DNA of 64,000 bases from [Eubacterium] yurii (GCA_900167215.1 FUZS01000009.1:1-64000), one strand, 5' to 3'. Shown: positions 19,098 to 28,672, counted from the stretch's first letter. The notes: generated by a model not told the origin, from the sequence alone. Numbers and translations are program-made.

Positions 19098-19760
19098 ATG
19101 AAAAACGGTGGTAAGAAAAAAGTGCCTGCATATAGGCAGGCTATGAATCAGGACGCTCAAAAGAAGAAAAATACGAAGCAAGGTGCTACTGCAAAAACAA
19201 CTAAAGCTGCTGCAAAAAAGAACCAGTCAAGAAAAAGTACGACGGTATCCAAGGTATCCAACATACCCAAAAAAAGTAGGAGTGAAGTAAAAAAAGCCAA
19301 GGTCAGCAAAAAAGAAAAGGAATTGGCAAAAAAAGAGAAAAAACTTTTAGAAAAAGAGGAAAAGTTAGCAAGAAAATTAAGAAAACAAGAAGAAAAAAAA
19401 TTAAAAAAAGAACAGAAGAAAGAAAATAAAAAGAAGAAGATATATGCAAAAAAACATAGAAATTTCAAAGAAAGGCTTAAGAGGGTATTTACAAAACAGG
19501 GTATTACCGTTATGTCTTTGTTATTTGTTGCTATGGCTATGTTTTCTATCATAATGTACAGATATTCAATAATTGCCGACCTGAGATATGAGATAAACAG
19601 CTCAAATAGAAAGATACAGGAAATTGATAACGAAATAAAGGTCGAAAAGACGAAGATTGATGAGGCAAGCAGAAGTGATATTATTGAAAAAAAGGCTATT
19701 GAAAATTTGAATATGACGTATAGAACTTCACAACAAATCGAGTATGTGACAGTAGATTAG
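19098..19760 (+). CDS. FtsL/DivIC-like division protein with long lysine-rich cytoplasmic tail
   Basis: 220 residues. A single transmembrane helix at about 135-157 (GITVMSLLFVAMAMFSIIMY) is followed by an extracytoplasmic coiled coil (158-203), the layout of FtsL, which joins DivIC and FtsQ at the septum. Position directly after rsmH supports this. The N-terminal 130 residues are unusual: almost only Lys, Glu, Ala and Arg, giving a highly charged tail much longer than in typical FtsL. Sequence identity to FtsL is too low to see directly, so the name rests on topology and synteny. Confidence 0.7.
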   Translation: MKNGGKKKVPAYRQAMNQDAQKKKNTKQGATAKTTKAAAKKNQSRKSTTVSKVSNIPKKSRSEVKKAKVSKKEKELAKKEKKLLEKEEKLARKLRKQEEKKLKKEQKKENKKKKIYAKKHRNFKERLKRVFTKQGITVMSLLFVAMAMFSIIMYRYSIIADLRYEINSSNRKIQEIDNEIKVEKTKIDEASRSDIIEKKAIENLNMTYRTSQQIEYVTVD

Positions 19761-19772
19761 GGGGGATGAGTT

Positions 19773-21323
19773 ATGAGTTCATATACCAAGGACAAGTTTT
19801 CAAACTTTTCCAATATCAAAAAAACTATGATATTTGACGGTATTATTGTTGGAGTAGGTGCAGGTTTGGTTTCTGTATCCTACAGGTATTTATTGAAATA
19901 TCTAGAGAAACTTTGCAGATATATCTACTCTTTTACACCTTCTCCCTTGTATATTTTAGGGCTTATTTGTCTATTATCGCTGTTTGGACTTATCATAGGA
20001 TTTCTTGTGAAATGGGCGCCGCTAAGTAGTGGTAGCGGTATACCTCAGGTACAGGGAGAGCTTATGGGCTTATTCAATATGGATGAGAAAAAAACCATAG
20101 TAGCAAAGTATATAGGAGGCTCTCTTGCAGCAATTGGAGGCTTATCACTTGGAAGAGAAGGTCCGTCGATACAGCTTGGAGCATGTAGTGGAAAAGCTAT
20201 ATCAAAATTTTTGAGAAGAGACGTAAATGAACAACGTGCTCTTATAAGTGCAGGAGCAAGTGCAGGGCTTGCAGGAGCATTTTCTGCGCCAATATCAGGG
20301 ACTATTTTTGTTCTTGAGGAGATGTACAAAAGTTTTTCTCAAATAATACTCATTCCGGCAATCATAGCCAGTGTAATAGCTGACTACATAAGTAAGCAAA
20401 TGTTCGGATTGTCGCCGGTATTTTCATTCTCTGTAAAAGTACCTCTGTCGCTGAGTGAGTATTCTCATGTCATATTTTTAGGGGTTATTATAGGAGTAGT
20501 GGGAGTGAGTTTTAACAAGACTTTACTTTTTATACAGAGTTTATATAAGAAGCTCCCTATAAAAAATGAGTTTAAACCTATTATTGCTTTTATGTTTGCG
20601 ATAGTTTTCGGATTTACATTCCCTTATGTATTAGGGGGTGGGCACCATGTGATAGAAGGTGTGGTAGAACACAGGACATCAACAGTTTTGTTGATTGCAA
20701 TATTGGTTTTAAACCTGATTTTTACAGCAATAAGTTACGGCTCTACGGCTCAAGGCGGTATATTCCTACCGGTACTTGTTATAGGAGGAATTGGTGGAGC
20801 TATTTATTATAACATAGTAAAAGATTTTGCACTTATAGATGTAAGTCATGACTATTTTGTTAATTTCATAGTTTTGGCAATGGCTGGAATGTTGTCGGCG
20901 GTCGTTCGCTCTCCTATTATATCCATAATGCTTGTTACAGAGATGACAGGTTCTTTTGAGCATATACTTACCTTATGTATGATTTCCATAGTTTCATATT
21001 TAGTCGCTGAAATGTTGAAATGTAAGCCTATTTATGAATCCTTGCTCGAAAGAATGCTCGGTACTTCATTACAAGAAGATAAGGACAGTTTTTTAAGTGA
21101 AAAAGTACTGCGCCAGTTCGTCTTAAGCTACGACTCCAAAATAATAAACAAAAAGTTAAAACAGGTATATCTTCCGTTGAAATCATTGATAGTATCAGTA
21201 GAAAGACTTGGAGAAGAGATAATTCCAAAGGGGGATACCGTGTTAAAAGCAGGAGACAGGATAACTGTAATAACTGATAATAAAAATCTGAGATATGTAA
21301 CTGAGTATTTTGAAAATAATTAA
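19773..21323 (+). CDS. ClC chloride channel/transporter with TrkA-C domain
   Basis: 516 residues. ClC selectivity motifs are clear: GSGIPQ (about 86-91), GREGPSIQLG (about 126-135) and, near residue 171, APISGTIFVLEE with the proton/gating Glu region, then a conserved GGIFLPVLVIGG. About ten membrane helices precede a cytosolic RCK-C/TrkA-C module (about 440-515, ending RITVITDNKNLRYV) that usually binds a nucleotide or ligand. It moves chloride, probably in exchange for protons. It follows the FtsL-like gene by 12 bases, an unusual operon partner. Confidence 0.92.
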   Translation: MSSYTKDKFSNFSNIKKTMIFDGIIVGVGAGLVSVSYRYLLKYLEKLCRYIYSFTPSPLYILGLICLLSLFGLIIGFLVKWAPLSSGSGIPQVQGELMGLFNMDEKKTIVAKYIGGSLAAIGGLSLGREGPSIQLGACSGKAISKFLRRDVNEQRALISAGASAGLAGAFSAPISGTIFVLEEMYKSFSQIILIPAIIASVIADYISKQMFGLSPVFSFSVKVPLSLSEYSHVIFLGVIIGVVGVSFNKTLLFIQSLYKKLPIKNEFKPIIAFMFAIVFGFTFPYVLGGGHHVIEGVVEHRTSTVLLIAILVLNLIFTAISYGSTAQGGIFLPVLVIGGIGGAIYYNIVKDFALIDVSHDYFVNFIVLAMAGMLSAVVRSPIISIMLVTEMTGSFEHILTLCMISIVSYLVAEMLKCKPIYESLLERMLGTSLQEDKDSFLSEKVLRQFVLSYDSKIINKKLKQVYLPLKSLIVSVERLGEEIIPKGDTVLKAGDRITVITDNKNLRYVTEYFENN

Positions 21324-21349
21324 TACTTGTATTGAAATAAGCATAATGT

Positions 21350-21395
21350 AAGGACTGTTAGAAAATGAAAACTCATTTTTTGCAGTCCTTTTTAA
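21350..21395 (+). terminator. Intrinsic terminator after the ClC gene
   Basis: AAGGACTG (21350-21357) pairs with CAGTCCTT (21383-21390); an inner AAAATGA/TCATTTT pair extends the stem, and a T run follows. Confidence 0.8.
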
Positions 21396-21416
21396 CTGAA
21401 TCAAGTTAATATTCAA

Positions 21417-21546
21417 TTAATACTAATATCTATTTAATCTATGGATAATCTTCATCAATAGCTTTTTTAAATAGTATATGATTTGTTACTTTATATAAAT
21501 TCACTAAAAATATCTTATCCATTATTCTATTAGATTTTAGTATTAA
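21417..21546 (+). repeat. Family 2 MITE-like repeat
   Basis: About 130 bp. Its ends are good inverted repeats: TTAATACTAATATCTA at the left and TAGATTTTAGTATTAA at the right. The core matches the copies at 10314 and 49430. It lies directly after the ClC terminator. Confidence 0.8.
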
Positions 21547-21633
21547 AATAGATACTTGCTATTACATGATTAGTATAAATAAAGTGGAATTAAGTTTTTC
21601 ACTTTACAATACATATTTTTTATAAAATCTAAA

Positions 21634-21662
21634 TTGAATTTTTACTTCTCAGGTGCTATAAT
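21634..21662 (+). promoter_or_regulatory. Promoter of the S-layer homology gene with about 200-nt leader
   Basis: TTGAAT (21634-21639) and a perfect TATAAT (21657-21662) are 17 bases apart. The transcript would have a leader of roughly 210 bases up to the ATG at 21880. The leader holds short inverted pieces (for example ATACCT and AGGTAT around 21757-21773) but no riboswitch class I recognise. Confidence 0.65.
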
Positions 21663-21879
21663 GGTGATAGAAGCAAGTTACATATTTCTCCTGGTACCTG
21701 TTTAACAAGAGGTATGCATTTTACATAAAACTTATTTTATACAATTTAATATTTATACCTTAATTATAGGTATCGGTATATGATTTATATAGGAGGTGGA
21801 TACCAAAAATAACATTTATATTTTTTTACATAGAATTGATAATATTTTATTTTAATTTTTTACTTAAGTGGAGGAAGAT

Positions 21880-22590
21880 ATGAAAAGGCGATTTTTAAGT
21901 ATTATATTATCTTTGTGTATGATATTAGCAATGTTTTCATATACAACTTTTGCAATATCTAATAATTTAAATGATTTAGGTAGCAAGTATTTAGTAAAAT
22001 CTGAACCGGAAGAAACAGACATCCGGACAGAAAGTCTCACTGAAGTCTCTTTTACAAGTTCTAATAAAATTTTTTTTAGAAGTTCGAAAGATAAAAATGA
22101 TCCATATACATATAATGAAGAAATAAAAAAAGCTGTTAGAAATATTTTTCTCATTGGCCGGTACATACGTAAAAATGACAGGTTAACTCTTGAAACTTTA
22201 TGGCAAGGTAGTGACAGCATAGCACAAGGGCACTATCCCGAGATATGTTTGGCTTGGCTTAAGTCAGAAGATCCAAAGTATAGTCATAATGATACTGTAG
22301 TTGAAAGCACGAGAATAAATTCCGGTATGGATAGGACAGTTAGAATAAATTGCCCTGTAGATGTGGAAATTTATGATAAAAACAATAAACTTATAGGAAG
22401 TATAATCAATGATGAAAGAGTAGTGACAAGTGATTATAAACTTTTTGGACTAAGCGAGGATGGAGAAAAACAAGCTTATTTACCTTTAAATGGCTCTTAT
22501 ACTATAAAAATAACAGCTACAGATAAAGGTACTGTAAGTTATGGAGTTGTTGAAGAGCACCCTTATAAAAAGGTACTGCAAAGATATTAA
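21880..22590 (+). CDS. Exported S-layer homology protein, N-terminal part (frameshifted)
   Basis: 237 residues from the ATG at 21880 (GGAGG six bases before; an in-frame GTG at 21868 is less likely). Residues 1-25 are a signal peptide: MKRR, a hydrophobic core, then cleavage near TFAIS. The rest shows no known domain but ends in a strand-rich region (NGSYTIKITATDKGTVSYGV). The reading frame ends abruptly at 22590 after HPYKK. Re-reading one base back at the A5 run (22567-22571) continues smoothly into the downstream SLH gene, so this is most likely the front half of one 600-residue surface protein. Confidence 0.75.
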   Translation: MKRRFLSIILSLCMILAMFSYTTFAISNNLNDLGSKYLVKSEPEETDIRTESLTEVSFTSSNKIFFRSSKDKNDPYTYNEEIKKAVRNIFLIGRYIRKNDRLTLETLWQGSDSIAQGHYPEICLAWLKSEDPKYSHNDTVVESTRINSGMDRTVRINCPVDVEIYDKNNKLIGSIINDERVVTSDYKLFGLSEDGEKQAYLPLNGSYTIKITATDKGTVSYGVVEEHPYKKVLQRY

Positions 22591-22661
22591 ACTTTGACAA
22601 TATACCTATAGAAAAAGGAACTGTATTAAAGGCATATATACCTGAGTTTTCTAAAGAAGAT

Positions 22662-23702
22662 TTGGATAATAATGATGGACTACCTTCATCAACACATTAT
22701 ACACTTTTTAATGAAACAAAAAATAAGGAGATACTCCCTACAAGTGAATATCTTATGGATGATGCCAAAAACTATCGAACAATGATAGATGTTGAATCTG
22801 AAGACATAAAAAAAGGAAGTGCTCAAGGTGGAGGTCAGAGAATAACAAATGCTCCTGCCAAGGTATATGCTATACCTGCAAAAGGATATAGGCTTGAAGG
22901 CTGGTATGAAAACGGGGTCAAAGTATCTGAAGATTATGAATATAAGACAAAGGCTGATAAATATAGAAAATTGACAGCAAAATTCATAACTTTTGAAGAA
23001 TATAAGAAGAAAGTGGAACAAGAAAAAAAAGAAGGTAAAATATCATCTTCTACAGGTGGTGGAAATAGTCAAAACAAGGATAGTGATAAATCAAAAGATA
23101 CCAAGCCACAAAAAAATACAGATGATAAATCAGGTATAAATGTAAAAAAATCAAGATATGCAGATATAGATAATCACTGGGCTAAAAAATACATCACATA
23201 TCTTGAAGATAAGGATATACTAACAGCATTTAAGGACGATGTATTTAATCCTAACAAATATATTACAAGAGCTGAACTTCTAACTATGGTAGTAAAGATG
23301 AAAAATCTTAATACTATAAATTACAAGGGAAGTTTCAAAGACGTCAGCAAAGATTATCCTTATGCAGATATAATACAAACAGCGTATGAAAATAAGATTA
23401 TAAAAGGATATGGAGATGGGACATTTAGACCTGATAATGAAATAAGTAGGGCTGAGATGTCTGTAATGCTCATATCATTGGCAAGAGGTAAAGATGTTTC
23501 AGATGATGAGATAGATACTTTACTCTCAATATTTAAAGATAAGAGTAAAATACCTCAGTGGTCAAAAAAATATATGGCTTGGTCAGTAAAAAACAAACTC
23601 ATCGAAGGATATGATGGAAATGTAAATGCCAAGAAAAACATATCAAGAGCTGAGATTTGCACTATACTCTATAAGATAATGACAGCTGATATGATAAAAT
23701 AG
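22662..23702 (+). CDS. S-layer homology protein, C-terminal part with three SLH domains
   Basis: 346 residues if started at TTG 22662, but the frame is open from 22569 and carries on from the preceding gene. A divergent InlB-type B-repeat (AIPAKGYRLEGWYENGVKV) comes first, then a polar linker with Ser, Lys and Asp. Three SLH modules follow: YADIDNHWAKKYITYLEDK, FKDVSKDYPYADIIQTAYEN with GYGDGTFRPDNEISRAEM, and IPQWSKKYMAWSVKN with ISRAEICTILYKIM. SLH modules anchor proteins to pyruvylated wall polymers. Alone it has no signal peptide, so it would not be exported without the upstream half. Confidence 0.8.
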   Translation: MDNNDGLPSSTHYTLFNETKNKEILPTSEYLMDDAKNYRTMIDVESEDIKKGSAQGGGQRITNAPAKVYAIPAKGYRLEGWYENGVKVSEDYEYKTKADKYRKLTAKFITFEEYKKKVEQEKKEGKISSSTGGGNSQNKDSDKSKDTKPQKNTDDKSGINVKKSRYADIDNHWAKKYITYLEDKDILTAFKDDVFNPNKYITRAELLTMVVKMKNLNTINYKGSFKDVSKDYPYADIIQTAYENKIIKGYGDGTFRPDNEISRAEMSVMLISLARGKDVSDDEIDTLLSIFKDKSKIPQWSKKYMAWSVKNKLIEGYDGNVNAKKNISRAEICTILYKIMTADMIK

Positions 23703-23752
23703 TACGATATTTTAAATGCTGACATTACTTCCATTTATAAAATTACTTGAAG

Positions 23753-23786
23753 AAGATAAGGTTTTAATATGACCTTATCTTTTTTG
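23753..23786 (+). terminator. Intrinsic terminator after the SLH gene
   Basis: AAGATAAGGT pairs with ACCTTATCTT across a nine-base loop and is followed by a T run. Confidence 0.85.
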
Positions 23787-23807
23787 ATTTAGTGAATATC
23801 TAAACTA

Positions 23808-24179
23808 ATACTAAACTTTATTTAAATTATGGATTTTATCAATTCTGTACTTATGATACTCTATAGCCTATCTTTAGTTAATAAACTCAACTTCCCCACT
23901 AAAATTATAGCAATTTTAGTTGAAATATAAACATAAATTGATTTTTTAATATACTACTTGACATGAAATTTTCTTAATAGTATTTATTGAAATTTGCATA
24001 TTTATCAAAGAAATGAAAACACTGAAAAAACTATGTCAAGTGTAATGTTATATTTTAAAAAGATACTCAAATTTCAATGTTTTTAATCTGTATTTCATGT
24101 GGGAAAGTTGAGTTTATAAATGTTTTGGTGTACCATTTTTTATAAAATATTTCCATAATTCTATTAGATTTTAGTATTA
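23808..24179 (+). repeat. Family 2 repeat interrupted by a family 1 copy
   Basis: The left part (23808-23880, AATACTAAACTTTATTTAAA, then TTATGGATTTTATCAA) and right part (24121-24179, ending TCTATTAGATTTTAGTATTA) match the two ends of family 2. Family 1 copy B sits between them, which is best explained by insertion of one element into the other. Confidence 0.6.
23881..24118 (+). repeat. Family 1 repeat, copy B
   Basis: About 238 bp with near-perfect 19-bp terminal inverted repeats (ATAAACTCAACTTCCCCAC against the complement of GTGGGAAAGTTGAGTTTAT; one mismatch). It keeps the internal ACTTGACAT/ATGTCAAGT arms and the TTGACA-17-TATTTA block. It is the best preserved copy in the window. Confidence 0.85.
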
Positions 24180-24209
24180 GAATATATTTTGTTTATAAAC
24201 TTTGAGTTA

Positions 24210-24310
24210 ATAGTCTTTTATAAAATAATAGATAAATTATTTACAGTGAATCTATAAAAAAGTAATAAATCATATATTATTTTTAAAAAACTATTTATAA
24301 AAGTCATACA
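24210..24310 (-). repeat. Partial family 2 repeat, reverse orientation
   Basis: GATAAATTATTTACAGTGAA followed by AATAAATCATATATTATTTT and AAAAAACTATTTATAA is the reverse complement of the family 2 core. The far end is degraded. The stretch from there to rsmB (24310-24461) is AT-rich with nothing recognised. Confidence 0.6.
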
Positions 24311-24461
24311 TAAATTAAATATAAATTAGGATCACTTATATAAAAATCAATAAAATTTTATTCAATTCCATATTGAATTTTTTGAAATTTTGTCCATATC
24401 TCTAAAGTTAGCATTAAAACACTATATAAATTATCAAAAGAAAAAAATATCAATAGTTTTA

Positions 24462-25769
24462 TTATTTTTTGTTACCAGTATTTCTGTCCATAACACATAC
24501 ATAAAATCCATCAGTATTATCTATATTGGGATAGTACTCTTTTTGATAGCTTATCTTAAAATCAGGATTGTTTTTAATAAAGTCCTCAGTTATATTTTGG
24601 TTTTCTTCTTTGCCTAAGGTACAGGTTGAATAAATTAATTTGCCGCTTTCTTTGACATATTTTGAAGAGTTTTTAAGGATTGTTTTTTGTATTTCCGGTA
24701 GACTTTCAATTTCATCAGTATTTTTATATCGTATTTCAGGTTTTCGGCGTAAGATTCCTATACCTGAACAAGGTACATCGGCAAGTACGACATCAAATTT
24801 TTCTTTATAAGATTCATCGTAAATCGTAGCGTCATTGACTTTTGTGGTAATTATATCTATTCCCAGTCTTTTGCACTGTTGGCTTAAAAGATTGAGTTTA
24901 TTTTGCGAAATGTCCATACTTAAGATACTACCCTTATTTTTCATAAGTTGAGACATAAATATTGACTTTCCTCCAGGGGCAGCGCAGATGTCAAGTACAG
25001 TTTGATTTTCTGTAACTCCGCTTGCTATAACACAGAGCATACTGGAATAGTCTTGAATGGATATAAGTCCATCTTTGTAGATATTAAGATTTGCAATATT
25101 CTTCAAATTTTTAAGTGAGAATATCATATTTTTTTCGTCAATTATTTCATAGTTTAGCTTATTTTCATCCAGTAGGCTTTTAAGAGTATTAAAATCTGTT
25201 TTAATTAAATTTCCACGAATAAAAATTTCGGGAGTCTTGCTCATAAAATCCATAAGTTCATATGCAAAGTCAAAGCCATAATTTTCAATTAATCTATCAG
25301 AAATATATTTGCTTATACTGAATTTGACTGATAATCTCTCAGACTTATCTTTAATATCATCAAATTCATAATTTCTTAGATTAGAGGGGTTTGAAGATGA
25401 TATTTTCCTAAGAACTGCATTGACAAAATTCTTAGCTCTAAAATCTACTTTTTTGCACAAGGCTACAGACTCGTTTACAGTAGCATAGTTTTGAGAAGAA
25501 TTCATAAAAATAAGCTCAAAAAAAGACATTTCCAATATTATTTTAGCTTTGTTTGATATTTTTGAAAAGGCTATGTCGCTATATTTTTTTATAAAATAGT
25601 CAAGGAAGTATATATTTCCCAAGACTCCATAGGAAAGATAAGTTATGAAGTTTTTTTCCTCATCTTTTAAATTTGATCTAGCAAACACTTCATTTATTAG
25701 TATATTAGAGTATTTCTTGTTATGTTTTACATCATATATTATATTGTAAGTTATATTTCTAAGGTTCAT
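24462..25769 (-). CDS. rsmB: 16S rRNA m5C967 methyltransferase RsmB
   Basis: 435 residues from the ATG at 25769, which has GGAG seven bases upstream; an in-frame ATG 15 bases earlier is also possible. The N-terminal NusB-like RNA-binding domain covers about residues 1-130. The Rossmann domain has DICAAPGGKSIFMSQLM (SAM site), VLADVPCSGIG (first catalytic Cys in PCSG) and LIYSTCTLGKEEN (second Cys in STC). It methylates C967 of 16S rRNA. It stands alone on the minus strand between repeat arrays and tmRNA. Confidence 0.95.
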   Translation of the reverse strand: MNLRNITYNIIYDVKHNKKYSNILINEVFARSNLKDEEKNFITYLSYGVLGNIYFLDYFIKKYSDIAFSKISNKAKIILEMSFFELIFMNSSQNYATVNESVALCKKVDFRAKNFVNAVLRKISSSNPSNLRNYEFDDIKDKSERLSVKFSISKYISDRLIENYGFDFAYELMDFMSKTPEIFIRGNLIKTDFNTLKSLLDENKLNYEIIDEKNMIFSLKNLKNIANLNIYKDGLISIQDYSSMLCVIASGVTENQTVLDICAAPGGKSIFMSQLMKNKGSILSMDISQNKLNLLSQQCKRLGIDIITTKVNDATIYDESYKEKFDVVLADVPCSGIGILRRKPEIRYKNTDEIESLPEIQKTILKNSSKYVKESGKLIYSTCTLGKEENQNITEDFIKNNPDFKISYQKEYYPNIDNTDGFYVCVMDRNTGNKK

Positions 25770-25784
25770 TTTTTTCTCCATCAT

Positions 25785-26415
25785 AAATTATAATAATTTT
25801 ATATAAGTTATGGATAAATTAATACGTTATATTCCATCATTATATCACAAAATTCTTATCTTATAATAAAATAATTAAGGCTTGAGAAATATTACTTAAA
25901 ATTATGAAACTGTAATAATTGTAAACAAATTGTATTAGAAAAGATATTGATTTATTTTTACTTCTATGGTATATTTTTTAGTGTAAAGAGATAAAGTTGA
26001 ACAGTACAAAGATTATTTATAATTTTTGTGATGAGTATTTAATCTCTAAGTTCTTTTAGACTTTGTCACTTAAATAGTATGAATATATTTATGTATTTTA
26101 TACTAAATACGAATGTTCGACTAATTTATTTGAGATTTATCTGTGGATTTTAGTTTTTTTAAGTTGAATTTCAAGAAGAAGTGTAGTTTTGTAAATTATT
26201 TTAGTTATATATTTAGTCAAATAGTTATAATTAGTTGATGTCACTTAAAATTTCGCTTTTTAGTGATTTGTGTTTATTGCGGTCTAAAATATATACTTTT
26301 TCAAAAATAAGCGAATAATATTTATTAAAGTATCTAATTTAATGAGAAATAAATGATGGTATTAGGATAGCATTATGGATTTTTGATTGGTAAAGTATTT
26401 ATTAAAATGAAACAT
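25785..26415. other. 630-bp AT-rich gap before tmRNA
   Basis: No supported gene, tRNA, terminator or copy of the repeat families is visible here. The tmRNA promoter must lie near its right end, but no convincing -35/-10 pair with normal spacing could be picked out. Confidence 0.5.
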
Positions 26416-26776
26416 GGGGATGTACCGGTTTCGACAGGGTTTTGAAGTATATGGTAGCGAGTCGTGGACTTTTTCTCTTAATCACACGTTAAACTAAGGG
26501 ATATTAAATATAACTGCAAAAAAACCTAGTTTTGCATTAGCTGCCTAATAGCGCAGCTTCGTCTTACTAAGAAACCTGCGACTTGGATAAGGCGTCATGA
26601 GCAGGCAACCTTACTTGGTGCTAACCGGAACAAGTATTGCAACAATTCGGTTGTAGAAATAAGATGGTTGTGGTAACAAGGCAGTCTTATTTTGAATAAA
26701 ATATTGATACCTACACTCGTAGAGGCTGTATATGAATGGATTTTGGACATGGGTTCAACTCCCATCATCTCCACCA
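26416..26776 (+). ncRNA. ssrA: tmRNA (SsrA), tag AKKPSFALAA
   Basis: 361 nt. The 5' GGGGATG pairs with CATCTCC near the 3' end, followed by ACCA, forming the alanyl-tRNA-like acceptor; GGTTCAACTCCC near 26752 is the T arm. The resume codon GCA is at 26516, preceded by ATAACT as is typical. The tag reads A-K-K-P-S-F-A-L-A-A and stops at tandem TAA TAG (26546-26551). With SmpB it frees stalled ribosomes and marks products for proteolysis; the ALAA end is the usual ClpXP degron. Confidence 0.97.
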
Positions 26777-26787
26777 TACATAAAAAT

Positions 26788-26835
26788 AAAGCGTTGATAT
26801 TAACATTAAATCTGTTGATATCAACGCTTTTTAAG
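26788..26835 (+). terminator. Intrinsic terminator of tmRNA
   Basis: AAAGCGTTGATAT (26788-26800) is an exact reverse complement of ATATCAACGCTTT (26818-26830), with a T run after it. Confidence 0.9.
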
Positions 26836-26881
26836 TTTTATATAATGTTATGAAAATTCTTTTTTTACGGTGTTTTTTGTT

Positions 26882-27000
26882 TAATACTAATAACCTATCA
26901 AAAAGCCTTGTAATTTTATTACAGCAAAATTATTGATAATTTGCAAAACAAATAATTCAGTAAAATAATAATCTTGGCATAATAAATGGTGATTAGTTTA
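26882..27000 (-). repeat. Family 3 MITE-like repeat, reverse orientation
   Basis: About 119 bp. Its reverse complement aligns end to end with the copy at 28673, including TTTTATTACAGCAA and AATAATAATCTTGGCAT. The two copies flank the NADH oxidase gene as inverted repeats 1.7 kb apart. The remainder of the gap to 27280 is AT-rich with nothing recognised. Confidence 0.85.
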
Positions 27001-27280
27001 ATAAGGTACACTTAAGCTGTACTAAAACACCTAAAAATGTTTATAGACTATGAACTCATACTAAATTTTTAAAAGTATTTTATAATATGAGTATTTTATA
27101 ATAAAAATTTGTTATTTTTATAAAAAATAGTGTATATATCCTATTGAAATATAAATTTTAGATTTTATGTAATGTCAAAATAGGACATTATATTAACAAA
27201 TAGATTAGTAAATAGTTTTTATGCGGCAATACTTATATTTATTTGCTACAAAAATAGTATAAAATAATTCGGAGGAAGAA

Positions 27281-28615
27281 ATGAGTAAAATAGTTGTAGT
27301 AGGAGCAAATCACGCCGGTACTTGTGCGATTAACACAATTACAGGTTTTAACGAAGGAGACGAGGTAGTGGTTTTTGACCAAAATTCCAACATCAGTTTT
27401 TTGGGATGCGGTATGGCACTTTGGATAGGTGGACAAATATCAAAACCAGACGGACTTTTCTATTCAAATAAGCAAAAGTTGGAATCTCAAGGTGCAAAGG
27501 TAAATATGAATAGCAAGGTGGATAAGATATACTTTGACAGAAAAGTTGTTTCTGCAACTTTGGAAAACGGTCAAAGAATAGAAGAAAGTTATGATAAACT
27601 TATACTTGCTACAGGTTCTCTACCTATAGTACCTCCAATACCTGGAAGAGATTTGGAAAATGTGCAGATGGTAAAACTTTTCCAAAATGCCCAAGAAGTA
27701 ATAGATAAACTTAAAAATCCTGATATAAAGACTATTGCAGTTGTTGGAGCAGGATACATCGGTGTTGAACTGGCAGAAGCATTTGAAAGACATCACAAAA
27801 AGGTAATATTGGTAGATGTTGCCAAGACTTCACTCTCAAATTATTATGATGCAGAATTCAGCACTCTTATGGATAAAAACTTATCTGACCATGGAGTACA
27901 GCTTGCATTTGGTGAAACCGTAAAGGAAATCAAGGGAAATGGCAAGGTGGAGTATATAGTAACAGATAAAAACCAATATCAATGTGATATGGTAATACTT
28001 GCGATAGGATTTAGACCAAACAATGAGCTTGGCAAAGATTATCTTGAAACTATGCCTAATGGTGCATATATAGTAGATGAAACTCAAGAAACAAGTATGA
28101 AGGATGTATATGCTATAGGTGACTGTGCTACAGTTCAGTTCAACGCTACAGGGGAAAAATCTTACATTGCTCTTGCTACTAATGCTGTACGTTCAGGTAT
28201 TATAGCAGCTCATAATGCTTGTGGCAAAAGACTTGAAACTGTAGGAGTACAAGGCTCAAATGCTATTGCTATCTATGATTTGAAGATGGTGTCTACTGGA
28301 GTAAGCGAACAAAAGGCAAAACAACTTGGAATGGACGTACTAAGTACTTCATTTGACGATTTGCAAAAGGCTGCATTTTTGGAAACAACAAATCCTAATG
28401 TAAAACTTAAGATAGTTTATGATAGAAATACAAGAGTCATAGTAGGTGCTCAAATGGCTTCAACTTATGATATGTCAATGGGTATTCATATGTTCTCTCT
28501 TGCTATACAAGAAAAAGTTACTATAGACAAACTTAAATTACTTGATATATTCTTTCTACCACATTTCAACCAACCTTACAACTATATAACTATGGCTGCA
28601 TTGTCAGCAAAATAA
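27281..28615 (+). CDS. NADH oxidase (probably water-forming), FAD/CoA-disulfide-reductase family
   Basis: 444 residues. FAD-binding [12 protein letters not shown] is at the N-terminus, the redox-active Cys is C43 in [10 protein letters not shown], the NAD site is [16 protein letters not shown] (about residue 152) and the second FAD motif is [10 protein letters not shown] (about 280). A C-terminal dimerisation domain follows. The single Cys, carried as sulfenate, reduces O2 to water with NADH in Nox or reduces CoA disulfide in CoADR; the [15 protein letters not shown] context favours Nox. In an anaerobe it would remove oxygen. AGGAGG-like GGAGGA lies seven bases before ATG. The gene is flanked by inverted family 3 repeats. 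Confidence 0.88.
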   Translation: MSKIVVVGANHAGTCAINTITGFNEGDEVVVFDQNSNISFLGCGMALWIGGQISKPDGLFYSNKQKLESQGAKVNMNSKVDKIYFDRKVVSATLENGQRIEESYDKLILATGSLPIVPPIPGRDLENVQMVKLFQNAQEVIDKLKNPDIKTIAVVGAGYIGVELAEAFERHHKKVILVDVAKTSLSNYYDAEFSTLMDKNLSDHGVQLAFGETVKEIKGNGKVEYIVTDKNQYQCDMVILAIGFRPNNELGKDYLETMPNGAYIVDETQETSMKDVYAIGDCATVQFNATGEKSYIALATNAVRSGIIAAHNACGKRLETVGVQGSNAIAIYDLKMVSTGVSEQKAKQLGMDVLSTSFDDLQKAAFLETTNPNVKLKIVYDRNTRVIVGAQMASTYDMSMGIHMFSLAIQEKVTIDKLKLLDIFFLPHFNQPYNYITMAALSAK

Positions 28616-28623
28616 TAAAATTA

Positions 28624-28667
28624 GGCTCTTTGAATATGAAGTTTCATAAACAAAGAGCCGTTTTTTT
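28624..28667 (+). terminator. Intrinsic terminator after the NADH oxidase
   Basis: GGCTCTTTG (28624-28632) pairs exactly with CAAAGAGCC (28651-28659), followed by a run of seven T after one G. Confidence 0.9.
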
Positions 28668-28672
28668 GTATT

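Noticed and set aside
21663-21879. Riboswitch in the SLH gene leader
   Set aside because: The leader is long, but it matches no riboswitch core I know (checked against fluoride and cyclic-di-GMP type motifs).
26595-26777. A 60-codon minus-strand ORF over the tmRNA
   Set aside because: It is antisense to the tRNA-like and pseudoknot parts of ssrA; the open frame is a by-product of that structure.
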